Source of the DNA: Nereocystis luetkeana
Lineage: Eukaryota > Sar > Phaeophyceae > Laminariales > Laminariaceae
Reading direction: 5' to 3'
DNA: 64,000 nucleotides
Assembly: GCA_031213475.1 (NCBI GenBank)
Contig: JARUPZ010000026.1
Coordinates: forward strand, 6,493,785-6,557,784
The notes under the pieces are model-generated. The model saw only the letters and a list, made by a program, of their open reading frames with translations. It was not told the origin of the DNA and searched no databases. Position numbers and translations under genes: made by a program. This document shows positions 46,023 to 56,100 of the stretch, one piece after another; the stretch's first letter is position 1, and every line of letters starts with the position of its first letter.

Positions 46023-48017
46023 GTGCCGAACGTGCCATCGGATCCCGACGCCAACATCGTCTCGGTGACCCCCCGGGCAGAAGCCCCCCCCCCAGGCTTC
46101 CAATCCCTCACTGAACAGGGACCGTGCCTCGTCCCTGGTATTGTCACTATGGACCACTCTTCGTTTACAACGAAGGTCAAGCTCCACGGCGGCCACACTT
46201 CCTCTAAATTTGGATGCGTCGCCCTTTTGGATACAGGCTCCCCCCAGTCATTCCTAACTCTCAAAGCCTGGGAGCACATGGTACGATCAGGCGCAGCCTC
46301 GACAATCTGCGAAACGCAAACCCCCCCACGATCCTGGGGCGGCTTCGGAAAGTCCACCCCCTTGCAGACCTCCACCACAGTCCGCTTGAGCATACAGTTC
46401 CTGCATGAGGATAAACCTACTGCGTCGCTCGCGGTCTGGGCTTACCTAGTCCCCTCCGAGGCCATGCAACACGATGTTCTCCTAGGTCGCGACAGTTGGA
46501 TGCGTTTCAGCGAGCGCTCCTACCGCACCTTGACTCCGCGCCCAGGCGATAACCGCGCGTTCGGTGAACTCACCTTATCTCACCAAAACCCACCTGGCGC
46601 CGTGGCCTTTGTCTCTGATTTTTCGGCTCCAACGGGTGGTTACCCCCTGCTTTCCGCCGGTGACCGAGGTGTATCACTTTCACGATACCACCAGCTCGTT
46701 CAAGTATCTCTCGTTCGCAGTAACGGATCACCAGCTTTGGCCGGCTGCTATCTCGTGGAAATGCTGCGAGGTTCAGACATTTTTTCCGTCGACACACACT
46801 TCGTTAAGAATGGCTCCCAACAGATTCCGTTGGCCGGCTCTGCGGAGTTGGAACCCGGCGACTTGCTAGGCACCTCGTCCTGTCCACTTCTTCGTGGGCC
46901 TGTCGCATCGGTTTTGCACCAAGACGACAGCGTCTCGATACGGCACCTGGACACCCCTGACGCACCTTATATCGTCGTCCCGGGTCCGGTGGCCTTCCCC
47001 TCGACCGGCATCACTGCCCCGCCGACCTGTTCGGATCCCTTTATTCATCTTCTGAATGAAACTCCCCCTTGTAGTGGGCCCGATCCTGCCAAGCCACTCC
47101 AGGCTGACGGCGAGCCGCAGCCCTCCTTATTGGAACGCTTAAACCCTGACCAGCGCGCCAGTTTCCTGAAAGTGTGGCACAAACTGCCGGCGCACCTCAA
47201 AGAAATCTCGTTCGAATTCCACGGCCCAGGGTGGGACCCCCACGTCATCATCCAGCTAGGAGACACCCTCACCGAGTTCGCAGATGTCTTTTCCACGTCA
47301 TCTACCGACTTTGGTTCGTGTTCCCTTCTACCGTTCGAGATTTCGATTCCGCCTGGCAGCCCACCAGAGACCTCTCGCCCCTATCGCGTGAATCCCATCG
47401 TGGCCAAGCAAATGGACGCTATTTTGGACGAATATGTTGCGGCTGGCCTCACACAGCACTCCACCTCGCCCTTCGCGAGCCCTGTGGTCATCATACCCAA
47501 GAAATCGGGCGGGATTCGTATCACTATCAACTACAAGAAGTTGAATAACGTCAGTATCCTCGGACAGCTCCCCATACCCAGGGTCGACGAAGTCCTGGAT
47601 AAGCTCGGCCGTGGCCGCATTTTCTCCCTCTGTGATTTGGTCTATTCGTTCCATCAAATTACGATACAGAAAGACACGATCCCTCTCACTGCGTTCTGTA
47701 CGCCTACACGCCTCTTCGAGTGGTTTGTCATGCCGCAAGGGAGCAGTGCAGCACCTGGGTGGTTCGTCAAGGTTATCAGCGAGGTCATCAAAGGCCTAGC
47801 CAATGTGGCCGCCTACCTCGATGACGTCATCGTTTTCGATCCGGATCCGGCTGCTCACGTCCTCAACATCAAGGAACTTTTCAAGCAGCTACGAAAGCAC
47901 AATCTCAAGCTCTCGCCGTCGAAGGCAAAGATCGGTGCCACCGACGCAGATTTTCTCGGCCACACTATTTCCCCCGCGGGAATTCGGCCGAACGCCTCCA
48001 AGGTCGCTGCCCTCTAA
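46023..48017 (+). CDS. Gypsy protease and reverse transcriptase
   Basis: 664 residues. The retropepsin motif ALLDTGSPQSF gives the catalytic Asp at residue 70. RT begins near residue 440 (RPYRVNPIVAKQMDAILDEY, then SPFASPVVIIPKKSGGIRI) and has its catalytic YLDDVIVFD with Asp at 600-601, followed by KIGATDADFLGHTISPAGI. Between protease and RT lie about 300 residues of linker. The frame ends at a TAA at 48015, while the RT connection continues in another frame from 48002 (KHADAQDLKQLRSLLGGLSY). One small indel therefore separates RT from RNase H in this copy. Protease would mature the gag-pol precursor, and RT would copy the element's RNA. Confidence 0.93.
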   Translation: MPNVPSDPDANIVSVTPRAEAPPPGFQSLTEQGPCLVPGIVTMDHSSFTTKVKLHGGHTSSKFGCVALLDTGSPQSFLTLKAWEHMVRSGAASTICETQTPPRSWGGFGKSTPLQTSTTVRLSIQFLHEDKPTASLAVWAYLVPSEAMQHDVLLGRDSWMRFSERSYRTLTPRPGDNRAFGELTLSHQNPPGAVAFVSDFSAPTGGYPLLSAGDRGVSLSRYHQLVQVSLVRSNGSPALAGCYLVEMLRGSDIFSVDTHFVKNGSQQIPLAGSAELEPGDLLGTSSCPLLRGPVASVLHQDDSVSIRHLDTPDAPYIVVPGPVAFPSTGITAPPTCSDPFIHLLNETPPCSGPDPAKPLQADGEPQPSLLERLNPDQRASFLKVWHKLPAHLKEISFEFHGPGWDPHVIIQLGDTLTEFADVFSTSSTDFGSCSLLPFEISIPPGSPPETSRPYRVNPIVAKQMDAILDEYVAAGLTQHSTSPFASPVVIIPKKSGGIRITINYKKLNNVSILGQLPIPRVDEVLDKLGRGRIFSLCDLVYSFHQITIQKDTIPLTAFCTPTRLFEWFVMPQGSSAAPGWFVKVISEVIKGLANVAAYLDDVIVFDPDPAAHVLNIKELFKQLRKHNLKLSPSKAKIGATDADFLGHTISPAGIRPNASKVAAL

Positions 48018-51000
48018 AGCATGCCGATGCCCAGGATCTCAAACAACTACGGTCCCTCCTTGGTGGTCTATCCTACTACAGGAAATTCCTGGCCGAAATG
48101 GCCAAAAGGATTCGGCCCATCACATCGCTCCTTAAGAAAGGGGTGAAATACCGTTTCACGCCGGCTATGGAGGTCATCGTCCGAAAACTCCTCGAGGAAC
48201 TTTCGGCGCCCCCAATCCTGGTCTATTCGGATTGGGACGCGGTCAATTACCGTCCTTTCCTCCTTTACTGTGATGCTAGCATCGACGGTTTTGGAGCCAC
48301 GCTCGAGCAGGAGCAAAAATACTGTTCAATCCGGCCTATTGTTTTCATCAGCCGTGCTACCCTCGAGTCTGAGCGTCACTGGACGCCGCTCGATCTCGAG
48401 GCTGGCAGCATCGTCTGGAGCATTAAACGCCTGCGCGGATATTTGTGGGGTACCTCCTTCCGCATTTTTTCGGATCACAAGGCGCTCGAAATATTCGCTA
48501 AGGTTGCGGAACACAACCCCCGCGTCCAGCGATGGCTCGGATTTCTCACGGCGTACCGTTATACTCTGGAATACCGCAAAGGCACCGCCAACGGCAACGC
48601 AGACTTTCTATCTCGGTTACCGCTACCTGCGTCCGAGGACGACCGCAGCGGACGCAGCCGTCTGACGCCATCCGAAGAAGAACGCATCTACCTCATACGT
48701 TCGGGAGGTCTCTCTCTTGCTGGCCCCCCGCGAAGTCTCGGCTTGGGTGGGCTTGCGCCCTCCAGCCATAACGTCGGTCTGGGTGGGCTCCCACTCTCCC
48801 GAACCGATTTTCGCGATTTTCGCGAACACGGGCCACGAATGAGGATCGACGAGCTCAACGCTCCGTATGGAGAATTCGTCGCTCGTGCCCCAACCTCCGT
48901 CTTTCTACGAGGTGTCAACCGGACTCGCACTCCCGGCATACACGCGGTTGGTGATTTTACGGATCCCGCGTTAGCCGCGACCGCAGTACCCCCCACGGCT
49001 CCCGCCGGCGTCGGTCAGAACATTATTTCCCCCGCGCGCGCCCAGCCCCGTGCTCCAAATTTAGGCACCGAGGCGTCGGAAATCAATTCCTCCGCCTCCG
49101 CTTCGCACCTCGGCTCGATTGGTGTGGGTGCAGACAATGTTTCACCCACGACCTCCAGCCCAGAGGTAATTTCTCGCAGCGATGACGGGAACCTCGATTC
49201 TCAGGCATCCCCTGCTCAGCTTCAGACAACTTCGCGAAGAGCCAAGGCTAACCGTGAGTCTAGATCGGTTGTGCCCCCGGCTCCACCTCAGCTATCTTCA
49301 GCTTCTCAGGCTCGCCCACCTTCTCTCGTTCCGTCGGATCTCATCTCGACAAGAACGCGTCAGCGTTGCGCCGCCGCCGCTGGATCCCCGAAACCCGCAG
49401 TCAATTACGGCTTTGACTCCCCGGCCCCCGCCCCGCCACCGGCTGCAAAATCACCAGCCGTCATGCGACGTCCTTCAAGGTCGTCGGTGCCCTCGCCCTC
49501 CATCGAGAGTCCCGACAGTACCCCTTGTTTGGCCCCCGCCGTGACCGCCCAGTCGGCCACCGTCGCGGTCGAACCTGCTCCACCTCTTCTTGGTACTACA
49601 AGCTCGGACGCAGGCCCTCCGACTTCCCTTCCCGAAGCACCATCCCTAGCGGAGCTCGAATTTTTCGAGTCCGTCGAGCGGTATTCACACGCGGATTGGG
49701 TGCGCGAACAACGCGCCGAGCCCGCCTGCGACTCGGCCATTCGGTACCTCCTCCTCGGGAGCCCTCTGGCCCTCCCCGATGATTTTCTTTTACACGTTCC
49801 ATCACAAAAACGCCCCCCCCTGTCGGAAATCCGTTATTTGGCTGAAAAAGGACGTCTCCACAGGGATGATGAGGGGACCCTTCTGTTGGTGCGGAAACCA
49901 ACCCCTGCCCCGACAGCCGGTCCTGGTACGCCCAGCGGGCGCGCCGTTCGTCTGCTTAACGACGAGCCCACTCGAATTTACGTACCGCTACTCATGCGGC
50001 CGTGGATTATGCAAGCCTGCCACGCCAACGCCTCGTGCCACCTTGGAGTCGCTCGCACGCTTTCTATGCTCGAGCGCTTTCACTGGCGGATCGGCATGAA
50101 CGAGAGCACACGATTGTGGCTTCCACATTGTCTCCAATGCCAAGCACGCAAGACATCCAGACAGACAGTGCGCTGGCCCGTCCTATCACTCCCGCTGCTC
50201 TCCGGCCCTGGCATCGCGATCAGCGCCGATTATTTCGGCCCCCTCCCGGTTACGCCTAAAGGAAACTCCTACATCCTCCTTTTCACTGACCGTTTCAGCC
50301 GGCGCGCAGACATGTACGCCGTTTCCGCAGCCGAATTTACAGCTGAAGGCACTGCTGACATCCTGGTGAACAAGTATATCCCTCTTTGGGGATGCCTCGT
50401 TAATCTCCACTCCGACAACGGCCTCCAATTCTGCTCCAAGCTGTCCCACGCTATTTACAAGCTCCAAGGCATGCGGAAAACATCTACAAGCTCCTATCAC
50501 CCTAACGGCAACGGCGGCGTCGATCGCGTGCACCATACTATGGCTCAGATGCTCGCTATGGTCGTCAATGAACAAAAAAATGACTGGGAGGCTCATTTGC
50601 CACACGTGGAATTTGCTTTCAACAATTCCGTCAGTGCCGCCACCGGCCTGGCCCCCAACGAGGTGCACATGAACCGCCTCCCCCGCGTACCCCTCACCGT
50701 CTTCGAGCACCCGTATGCTCGCGGGCATCAAAGCCTCGCCCGGGACCTGCTCGAGTATGTCGACCTGGCCGCCGACCGACAGCGACGCTCGTTCGCCCTT
50801 GTTCGCGAACAACACGCGCTTAATATCGCCCGCGTGGAACGCCGCAATTCTGCACTGTCAGACGGGCTAAAACAACTCCCCACCTACGCCGTCGGTGGTT
50901 GGGTATGGATTTACAACACCGCCTCTACCATCCGACAAGGGGCCCAAGCCGGCACTGACGCCAAGGTCCTTAAAGCGAAGCTTTCACTCAACTGGACGGG

Positions 51001-51334
51001 GCCTTTCAAGATTTTGGCGGCCGGTCCCGCCCCTGCGGAATCGACGCCTGACGGTCGCCCTCTGACCGCCAAGCTCCTTTACCTGGACCTTCCCAACGAC
51101 ATGCCGGGCGCGAACGCGCCCTGCCGAGTGTCAGTGGTTCGCTGCAAGCCTTGCGCGAACCCCCACGACAGCTCCGACCTTCCGGGGTTTCTCCCCGCGG
51201 GACTAACACCGTATGTCCTCAACAACTACACCTCGAAATCCCCTCCTTACCACGTCACCGAGGACGACGTTACCGCGTCCATCGATCGCCTGGAAGTCGA
51301 CAAAATCACCAGCCATCGGTCGGTACGTCGGTAC
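48002..51334 (+). CDS. Gypsy RNase H and integrase
   Basis: Counting from the Met at 48098: RNase H has LLYCDAS (Asp 59), LEAGSIVWSIKRL and FSDHKALEIF. A Pro/Ser/Ala-rich linker of about 350 residues follows, unusually long. The integrase zinc domain is CHANASCHLG then HCLQCQ. The catalytic core has Asp 711 (ISADYFGPL), Asp 773 (LHSDNGLQF), and at the Glu position, exactly 36 residues on, Asp 809 (GGVDRVHHT). The Glu-to-Asp change suggests weak or no integration activity. Conserved FAFNNSVSAATGLAPNEVH follows. The frame stays open to 51826 but leaves the true reading frame near 51334, within the chromodomain. Confidence 0.92.
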
Positions 51335-51660
51335 GTGGTCGGGGCGGCGTCGTCGCCGTCCTCTACGAAACCCACTGGAAAGGCCTACTGCAGCCCTCAT
51401 GAGAGCGAGAGATGGACCTCCAGCACTTCAGGCAGCACGTTCTCCGTTACTGGGCAGGCACACCGCTTCAACTCCAACAGGCAAATCGGTTGTACCGCCG
51501 CATGCGCGTCGGTGTTGCCCAGCGAGAACTCTCACGAGATCAGATCGCCCGATTTTTGTCTCCAGGCTACAGCCTCGTCACGCACCAAGATTGGACGAAT
51601 CGTTTCAGCAGCACCATCCTCCCCGTCGGCGCCCACTTTAGTACAAGGCCCGCGACTATC
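51270..51660 (+). pseudogene. Chromodomain of the gypsy integrase, frameshifted
   Basis: The integrase frame ends its sense reading with LEVDKITSHRSVRRYVV, the first strand region of a chromodomain. A second frame picks up LYETHWKGLLQPS, the VxWKGL core. A TGA at 51400 then sits where Trp is expected, and EREMDLQHFRQHVLRYW follows in the same frame. Chromodomains on integrases steer insertion to chromatin with particular histone marks. One frameshift and one nonsense change inactivate it. Confidence 0.8.
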
Positions 51661-51905
51661 AATGGTGGCTCGGCAAGATCTCCGTCCATACCACGACCTC
51701 CGCCACCTACATCGTTCGTTTCTTGGACGATCCCGGACCAGTCAAGATCAAGCTCTCTCCCTCCCGCTACACTACAGCTATCGGGGCGGGGCGCAACTCC
51801 TGGTGCCTCCAAACTCGCCAAGGTAGAGCTGTTCAGCATGGGGTTTTACGCAACGCCGATGAGTCTCGCGGAGCCGAACTTGCCGACCCCGCAGTGGCCA
51901 ACTGA
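51661..51905 (+). pseudogene. C-terminal tail of gypsy pol
   Basis: After another frame change, the sequence reads ARDYQWWLGKISVHTTTSA then IVRFLDDPGPVKIKLSPSRY, ending at 51903-51905. The aromatic, strand-rich pattern suggests a small beta-barrel (SH3- or Tudor-like), but this is a guess from pattern. No named family is assigned. Confidence 0.45.
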
Positions 51906-53515
51906 TTTTGCTTGTTCGTAGCTAGTACGGTAGTCCATACTGGGTATTTATGGTTTTTCATTTTTTTTTCCCGGTCTTTTTTCTCTTTTTCCCCAACTAA
52001 GTAGCTATTGACATGGTCGTTACTCCGTCGACACCTAGGCTAGCATGCCTCTGCTTTCGTCAGTCCATCTTGTTTTAGTTTTGGAACTTGGCCCCCTTTA
52101 TATGGCGTTCCGCGTCGATGAACTCCTCACGTTCTCTCTCGCATTTTTTTGCCCGAGACCTGAAACGTTTTTCGAGACCGGACTAGTATCCCGCCACAAC
52201 GCTCGCCCCTGGATTTGGCTTGGGTGCCGCGTTATTCCTTGATCTTTTCTTGAACTTGGTTTATTTTTCGGTATTCTTTTTTTTTGCTCTTGTTTTCAAC
52301 TTTACTTATTTTTCGGTATTCCGCCTCGACGATTTATTTTTGCCCTCTCTCGCATTTTTGTTATGCTGGAGACCTGAAACGTTCGTTGTATCTAGTATAC
52401 CACACATTTTTCGCCCCCCACTTGGTTCGGGTGCCGCGTTAACTGCCAGTATTTTTCTCTCGGCTTAGTTACCCTCTGCGCTCTGTCTTTTCGGACTAGT
52501 CCCGACGTTGCGAATTTTGATATTCTTGCTTGACGACGTTTCTCATGGCATTGGTGTTTTTCCATTTTTGCTACCCGCTGCCCCCACTCCCTCGCTATAC
52601 TGCTAAGGCATGGCAGACAAAGCATGCCACATTTCCCCGTTTCGGGAGTACCGTCTTCTCGTTTTCCTCGTATTTTTTTTTTGTGCTTCGTCTTTATTCT
52701 TCTTTCAGCATTATACGTGACATTCCACGCTCTCGGCTTCTTCTCTTTTGTAGGACCGCAAGGTTGGTCTTCGCGTACCTATTGGGTGGGTTTTCTTCGT
52801 CCCCTCCACCTCGGCACGCACCCCCCCTTATTCTGATTTATTTGTTTTTTTTTCGGATTTTAGTTTTGAGGTCCTCAGCGCCACCCTCGGTTGGGTGTGC
52901 TGCAAGTAGTTCCCGAGACTGTTTGGCCACCTCGACTATCGAGCGCCCTTCTCTTTCCCACTTGGGCCGTGTTTTTTTTTCGGTCGCCTATGCGTATCGT
53001 TCCCTACCGCTTTGCACCGTTCCATCAGACCACTGATTTGAGTATCGCCCGTTGCGTATCATCTTTAGGTCTGGCCTGCCGGGCTCCTTCTCGCGTTTTG
53101 CCTCTGTTCCCCTTGGCACCCGACTTGCGTCTATCGGCTGTTTCCTTCGCTTTTTTTTTGTGCGTCTCCCCCCCTATGGTAGGTCGGAGTTCATACGTGC
53201 CAGCACTTATTACGTCACTCGAATTCGAGCCGTTCTGTTTTCACTGTTTCTTTTTTTCTCCACCTTTTTTTTTGCCACGTCTCACACCGCATATCTTTAG
53301 ATTCCTCGCGTCTCTCTAGAGACAAAACCTGCTTCCTACCGTAGGATGCAGTTTTTTTTATTGATTTAATCGGCTTTCGCCTTGCAAGTTATAGAGGTGT
53401 GGGAGTGGGTTGTGAAGCGCCGTATCTTCGATCCATTTCTCAGAATTTTCTGGATAGATTCTGTCCCCTCCTGATTTCTATGCATCTGCATATACGGCCC
53501 TTCAAGGTGGGCTTG
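51906..53515 (+). other. Pyrimidine-rich 3' non-coding region of the gypsy element
   Basis: T-runs and C/T-rich sequence dominate, and no gene is supported. The last 115 bp (about 53399-53515: TGTGGGAG..., GCCGTATCTTCGATCC, GGTGGGCTTGTG) resemble the first part of LTR-B, directly before the 3' LTR. No good polypurine tract is visible. Confidence 0.7.
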
Positions 53516-53788
53516 TGTCATGGTATTCATGATCCCGTTTCCCTCTATTGTCGAGGAGGCGTGTTTCTGATGAAACGCGCCACGCAAATAATTTATAGAT
53601 TACCTCCCTGTTCTCAGAACTCTCTGAGCCAGGAAAGTGGGAATCGTCACGATAAGACATCAATCTCTGTGAGTACGTACACACGTCTAGGCCGACCTGC
53701 ATCACAGTAGTCGGGCCTGCCCCATACTGCCCCTTTTGTTATCCGGTAGTCAGCTATATACCCCTTATATGCACCTTATACTATCAGA
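53516..53788 (+). repeat. Gypsy 3' LTR
   Basis: 273 bp, starting TGTCATGGTATTCATGATCC and ending ACTATCAGA. Seven substitutions separate it from the 5' LTR, about 97% identity. Confidence 0.9.
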
Positions 53789-54100
53789 TATCTGTATGAT
53801 GAGGAGACAGGCAGTTAGTTGGGTAATTACGAGTGTGAGACCACGTGACGTACTCCAACAGTAGTAACGGAAACGTGTAGTTAGTAGCAGCTGCTGTACA
53901 TGTATGTATGTGTATGAAGATACAATGGTTCAGGGTACAGTCTGGCACTCGATTGTCCCCCTCTAATCGCACTCTGTTCCTGTACGCTAATTTGAGCGCT
54001 CCATGAGATAAGCAACATGAAGGACTTTAACAAGAAGAAGCGTGCCCTGGCCAGCATCGACATCCCTGTGTCCTCCCCTCTATGAGAGGCATCTATGACA
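53789..54100 (+). repeat. LTR-B copy 4, right half
   Basis: It resumes the interrupted repeat with TATCTGTATGATGAGGAGAC and continues to CATCTATGACA, then abuts MITE-A. The first 4-5 bases are the target-site duplication. Confidence 0.85.
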
Positions 54101-54357
54101 TCACGTTCTACCAAAGAGGTATTAATAGCACATTTCCGCAAAAACTTTTCTGAATGACGGGGTTCCTTAGCCCAAAATCGTCGGGAGGCCAATCTTGTTT
54201 CGAAGAACTACGTTTGTTTCTGTATACCTGGGACATGGGATTATTCATCGGGGTGCAATTTGATTTTTGCCGAAGTCAGTTTTCGGGTGAGGTATAGAGC
54301 TCCTTACGTGAGGAGCCTCATAAAATTTAGGGTGAACCTCTATCGTAGAACGCCTCT
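54101..54357 (+). mobile_element. MITE-A, copy 2
   Basis: Ends are TCACGTTCTACCAAAGAGGT and ACCTCTATCGTAGAACGCCT. TGACA flanks both sides (54096-54100 and 54357-54361), a likely 5-bp target duplication. No coding capacity. Confidence 0.75.
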
Positions 54358-54798
54358 GACAACAAACAAACCAGCACGAAAATAAAAAACATCCGACGTC
54401 CAACGTGATACTCGTCATGTATGACTACAAAATATACGTAATAATATACACGTAGCACAGACAGGTATGTACGTCTGTAACAGGTACCTGGTATGCATTA
54501 TATGTACGATCGTACGAGTATGAGTATTCGGTTATAAAAATACTCGTATCAATATATTATTAATAGTTTGCATCCAAATTGAATAATAATAGTTTGTACA
54601 TATGTATGTGTATGAAGATACAATGGTTCAGGGTACAGTCTGGCACTCGATTGTCCCCCTCTAATCGCACTCTGTTCCTGTACGCTAATTTGAGCGCTCC
54701 ATGAGATAAGCAACATGAAGGACTTTAACAAGAAGAAGCGTGCCCTGGCCAGCATCGACATCCCTGTGTCCTCCCCTCTATGAGAGGCATCTATGACA

Positions 54799-55055
54799 TC
54801 ACGTTCTACCAAAGAGGTATTAATAGCACATTTCCGCAAAAACTTTTCTGAATGACGGGGTTCCTTAGCCCAAAATCGTCGGGAGGCCAATCTTGTTTCG
54901 AAGAACTACGTTTGTTTCTGTATACCTGGGACATGGGATTATTCATCGGGGTGCAATTTGATTTTTGCCGAAGTCAGTTTTCGGGTGAGGTATAGAGCTC
55001 CTTACGTGAGGAGCCTCATAAAATTTAGGGTGAACCTCTATCGTAGAACGCCTCT
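54799..55055 (+). mobile_element. MITE-A, copy 3 (by tandem duplication)
   Basis: Identical to copy 2, carried along in the 698-bp duplication. Confidence 0.8.
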
Positions 55056-55292
55056 GACAACAAACAAACCAGCACGAAAATAAAAAACATCCGACGTCCA
55101 ACGTGATACTCGTCATGTATGACTACAAAATATACGTAATAATATACACGTAGCACAGACAGGTATGTACGTCTGTAACAGGTACCTGGTATGCATTATA
55201 TGTACGATCGTACGAGTATGAGTATTCGGTTATAAAAATACTCGTATCAATATATTATTAATAGTTTGCATCCAAATTGAATAATAATAGTT

Positions 55293-56100
55293 GTCGGATG
55301 GCAAGCATATAATAAATTGTGGTATAATAATAATGATAGAAGACGGAACCAATGAACAAACCATCCAACAACCAACAACAGAAGACGGAACCAGCGAAAT
55401 AACAAGGTGATTTTATTTTAAAAGGAGAAATATTTAAAAACTCAGGACAGAAATGTAACTAAATCTGAACGAAATATCGTGAAAAATAAAAATTATCTGA
55501 AGAACATCTCAGTTCTGTCAGGTTCCTCGGTTCCTCCGTACTTTTTTTGCATTAGTTTGGTTCCATGATTTTCCCTTGAGCCGGCCTATACCCGCCCTCC
55601 CTTTTGCAATACAATACGAGTGTCAATACGTACGACTTGTACCGTATTTAGACTATTAATAGTATGCCGTATACATAGTCCCTGTAAGTGGACGAAGTAT
55701 AGTACCAACAGCAGTATACGTATTACAGAGTATACAGAGTAGTAGCGTCGACGAGAACATTGACACTCGCTGCTTTGCTCCACCTAGCCTACTTTTTATA
55801 CTGCTGCTGTTGCGTTCTAGGGCAGCGGCCGCGAACCAAAGCACAAGAGGGAGAGGCAAGAAGGACCTGGGGACGCACCGGCAGGCCAACTGGGACTGGC
55901 AGTTGCGCGGTAAAGAATACAGCTCACGGCAACACAGTGTAACGTCGTCGATCGGCCGCTGCTGCTGCGTGCTACGAGTAGCCAATTTTAGAGAAAACAC
56001 TACTCTACTGTTGTGCTGCTGTGGCGAGGAGACTGGAGACTGGAGACTTGGGCTCGAAGGAGACAGATATCCACCTGGCCAGCATTTCTTTGCTACGAGC
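55293..56100. other. Unassigned DNA upstream of the EsV-1-7 gene
   Basis: AT-rich to 55.6 kb, starting with TTGTCGGATGGCAAGCATA, then mixed. The frame of exon 1 stays open upstream to 55810, so an earlier start is possible. A weak TATA-like TTTTTATA lies at about 55793. Confidence 0.5.

Larger units (their letters stand above)
39593..53788 (+). mobile_element. Ty3/gypsy LTR retrotransposon with NADAR domain and chromodomain
   Basis: The 14.2-kb element has 273-bp direct terminal repeats that differ at 7 positions by my count. Coding order is ORF1, gag, linker ORF, NADAR, protease, RT, RNase H, integrase, chromodomain, C-terminal tail. RT before integrase places it in Ty3/gypsy, and the chromodomain suggests a chromovirus-like lineage. 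It sits in an older LTR-B copy: GATTGTATC on the left and TATCTGTATGATGAGGAGAC on the right rejoin that repeat, with TATC (or TATCT) duplicated. Stops or frameshifts in gag, NADAR, the RT-RNase H junction and the chromodomain make this copy inactive as read. Between the coding region and the 3' LTR lie 1.6 kb of pyrimidine-rich sequence. No clear polypurine tract precedes the 3' LTR. Confidence 0.93.
53903..55292 (+). repeat. Tandem duplication, 698-bp period
   Basis: 53903-54594 and 54601-55292 appear essentially identical, with the same landmarks 698 bp apart (TACAATGGTT at 53921 and 54619). Each copy holds the end of LTR-B, a MITE-A and about 230 bp of AT-rich flank including GGTACCTGGTATG. 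Recent duplication or an assembly artefact would both look like this. Confidence 0.95.

Noticed and set aside
50186..50815. 209-codon minus-strand frame
   Set aside because: It lies antisense to the conserved integrase core, whose motifs are in the plus frame.
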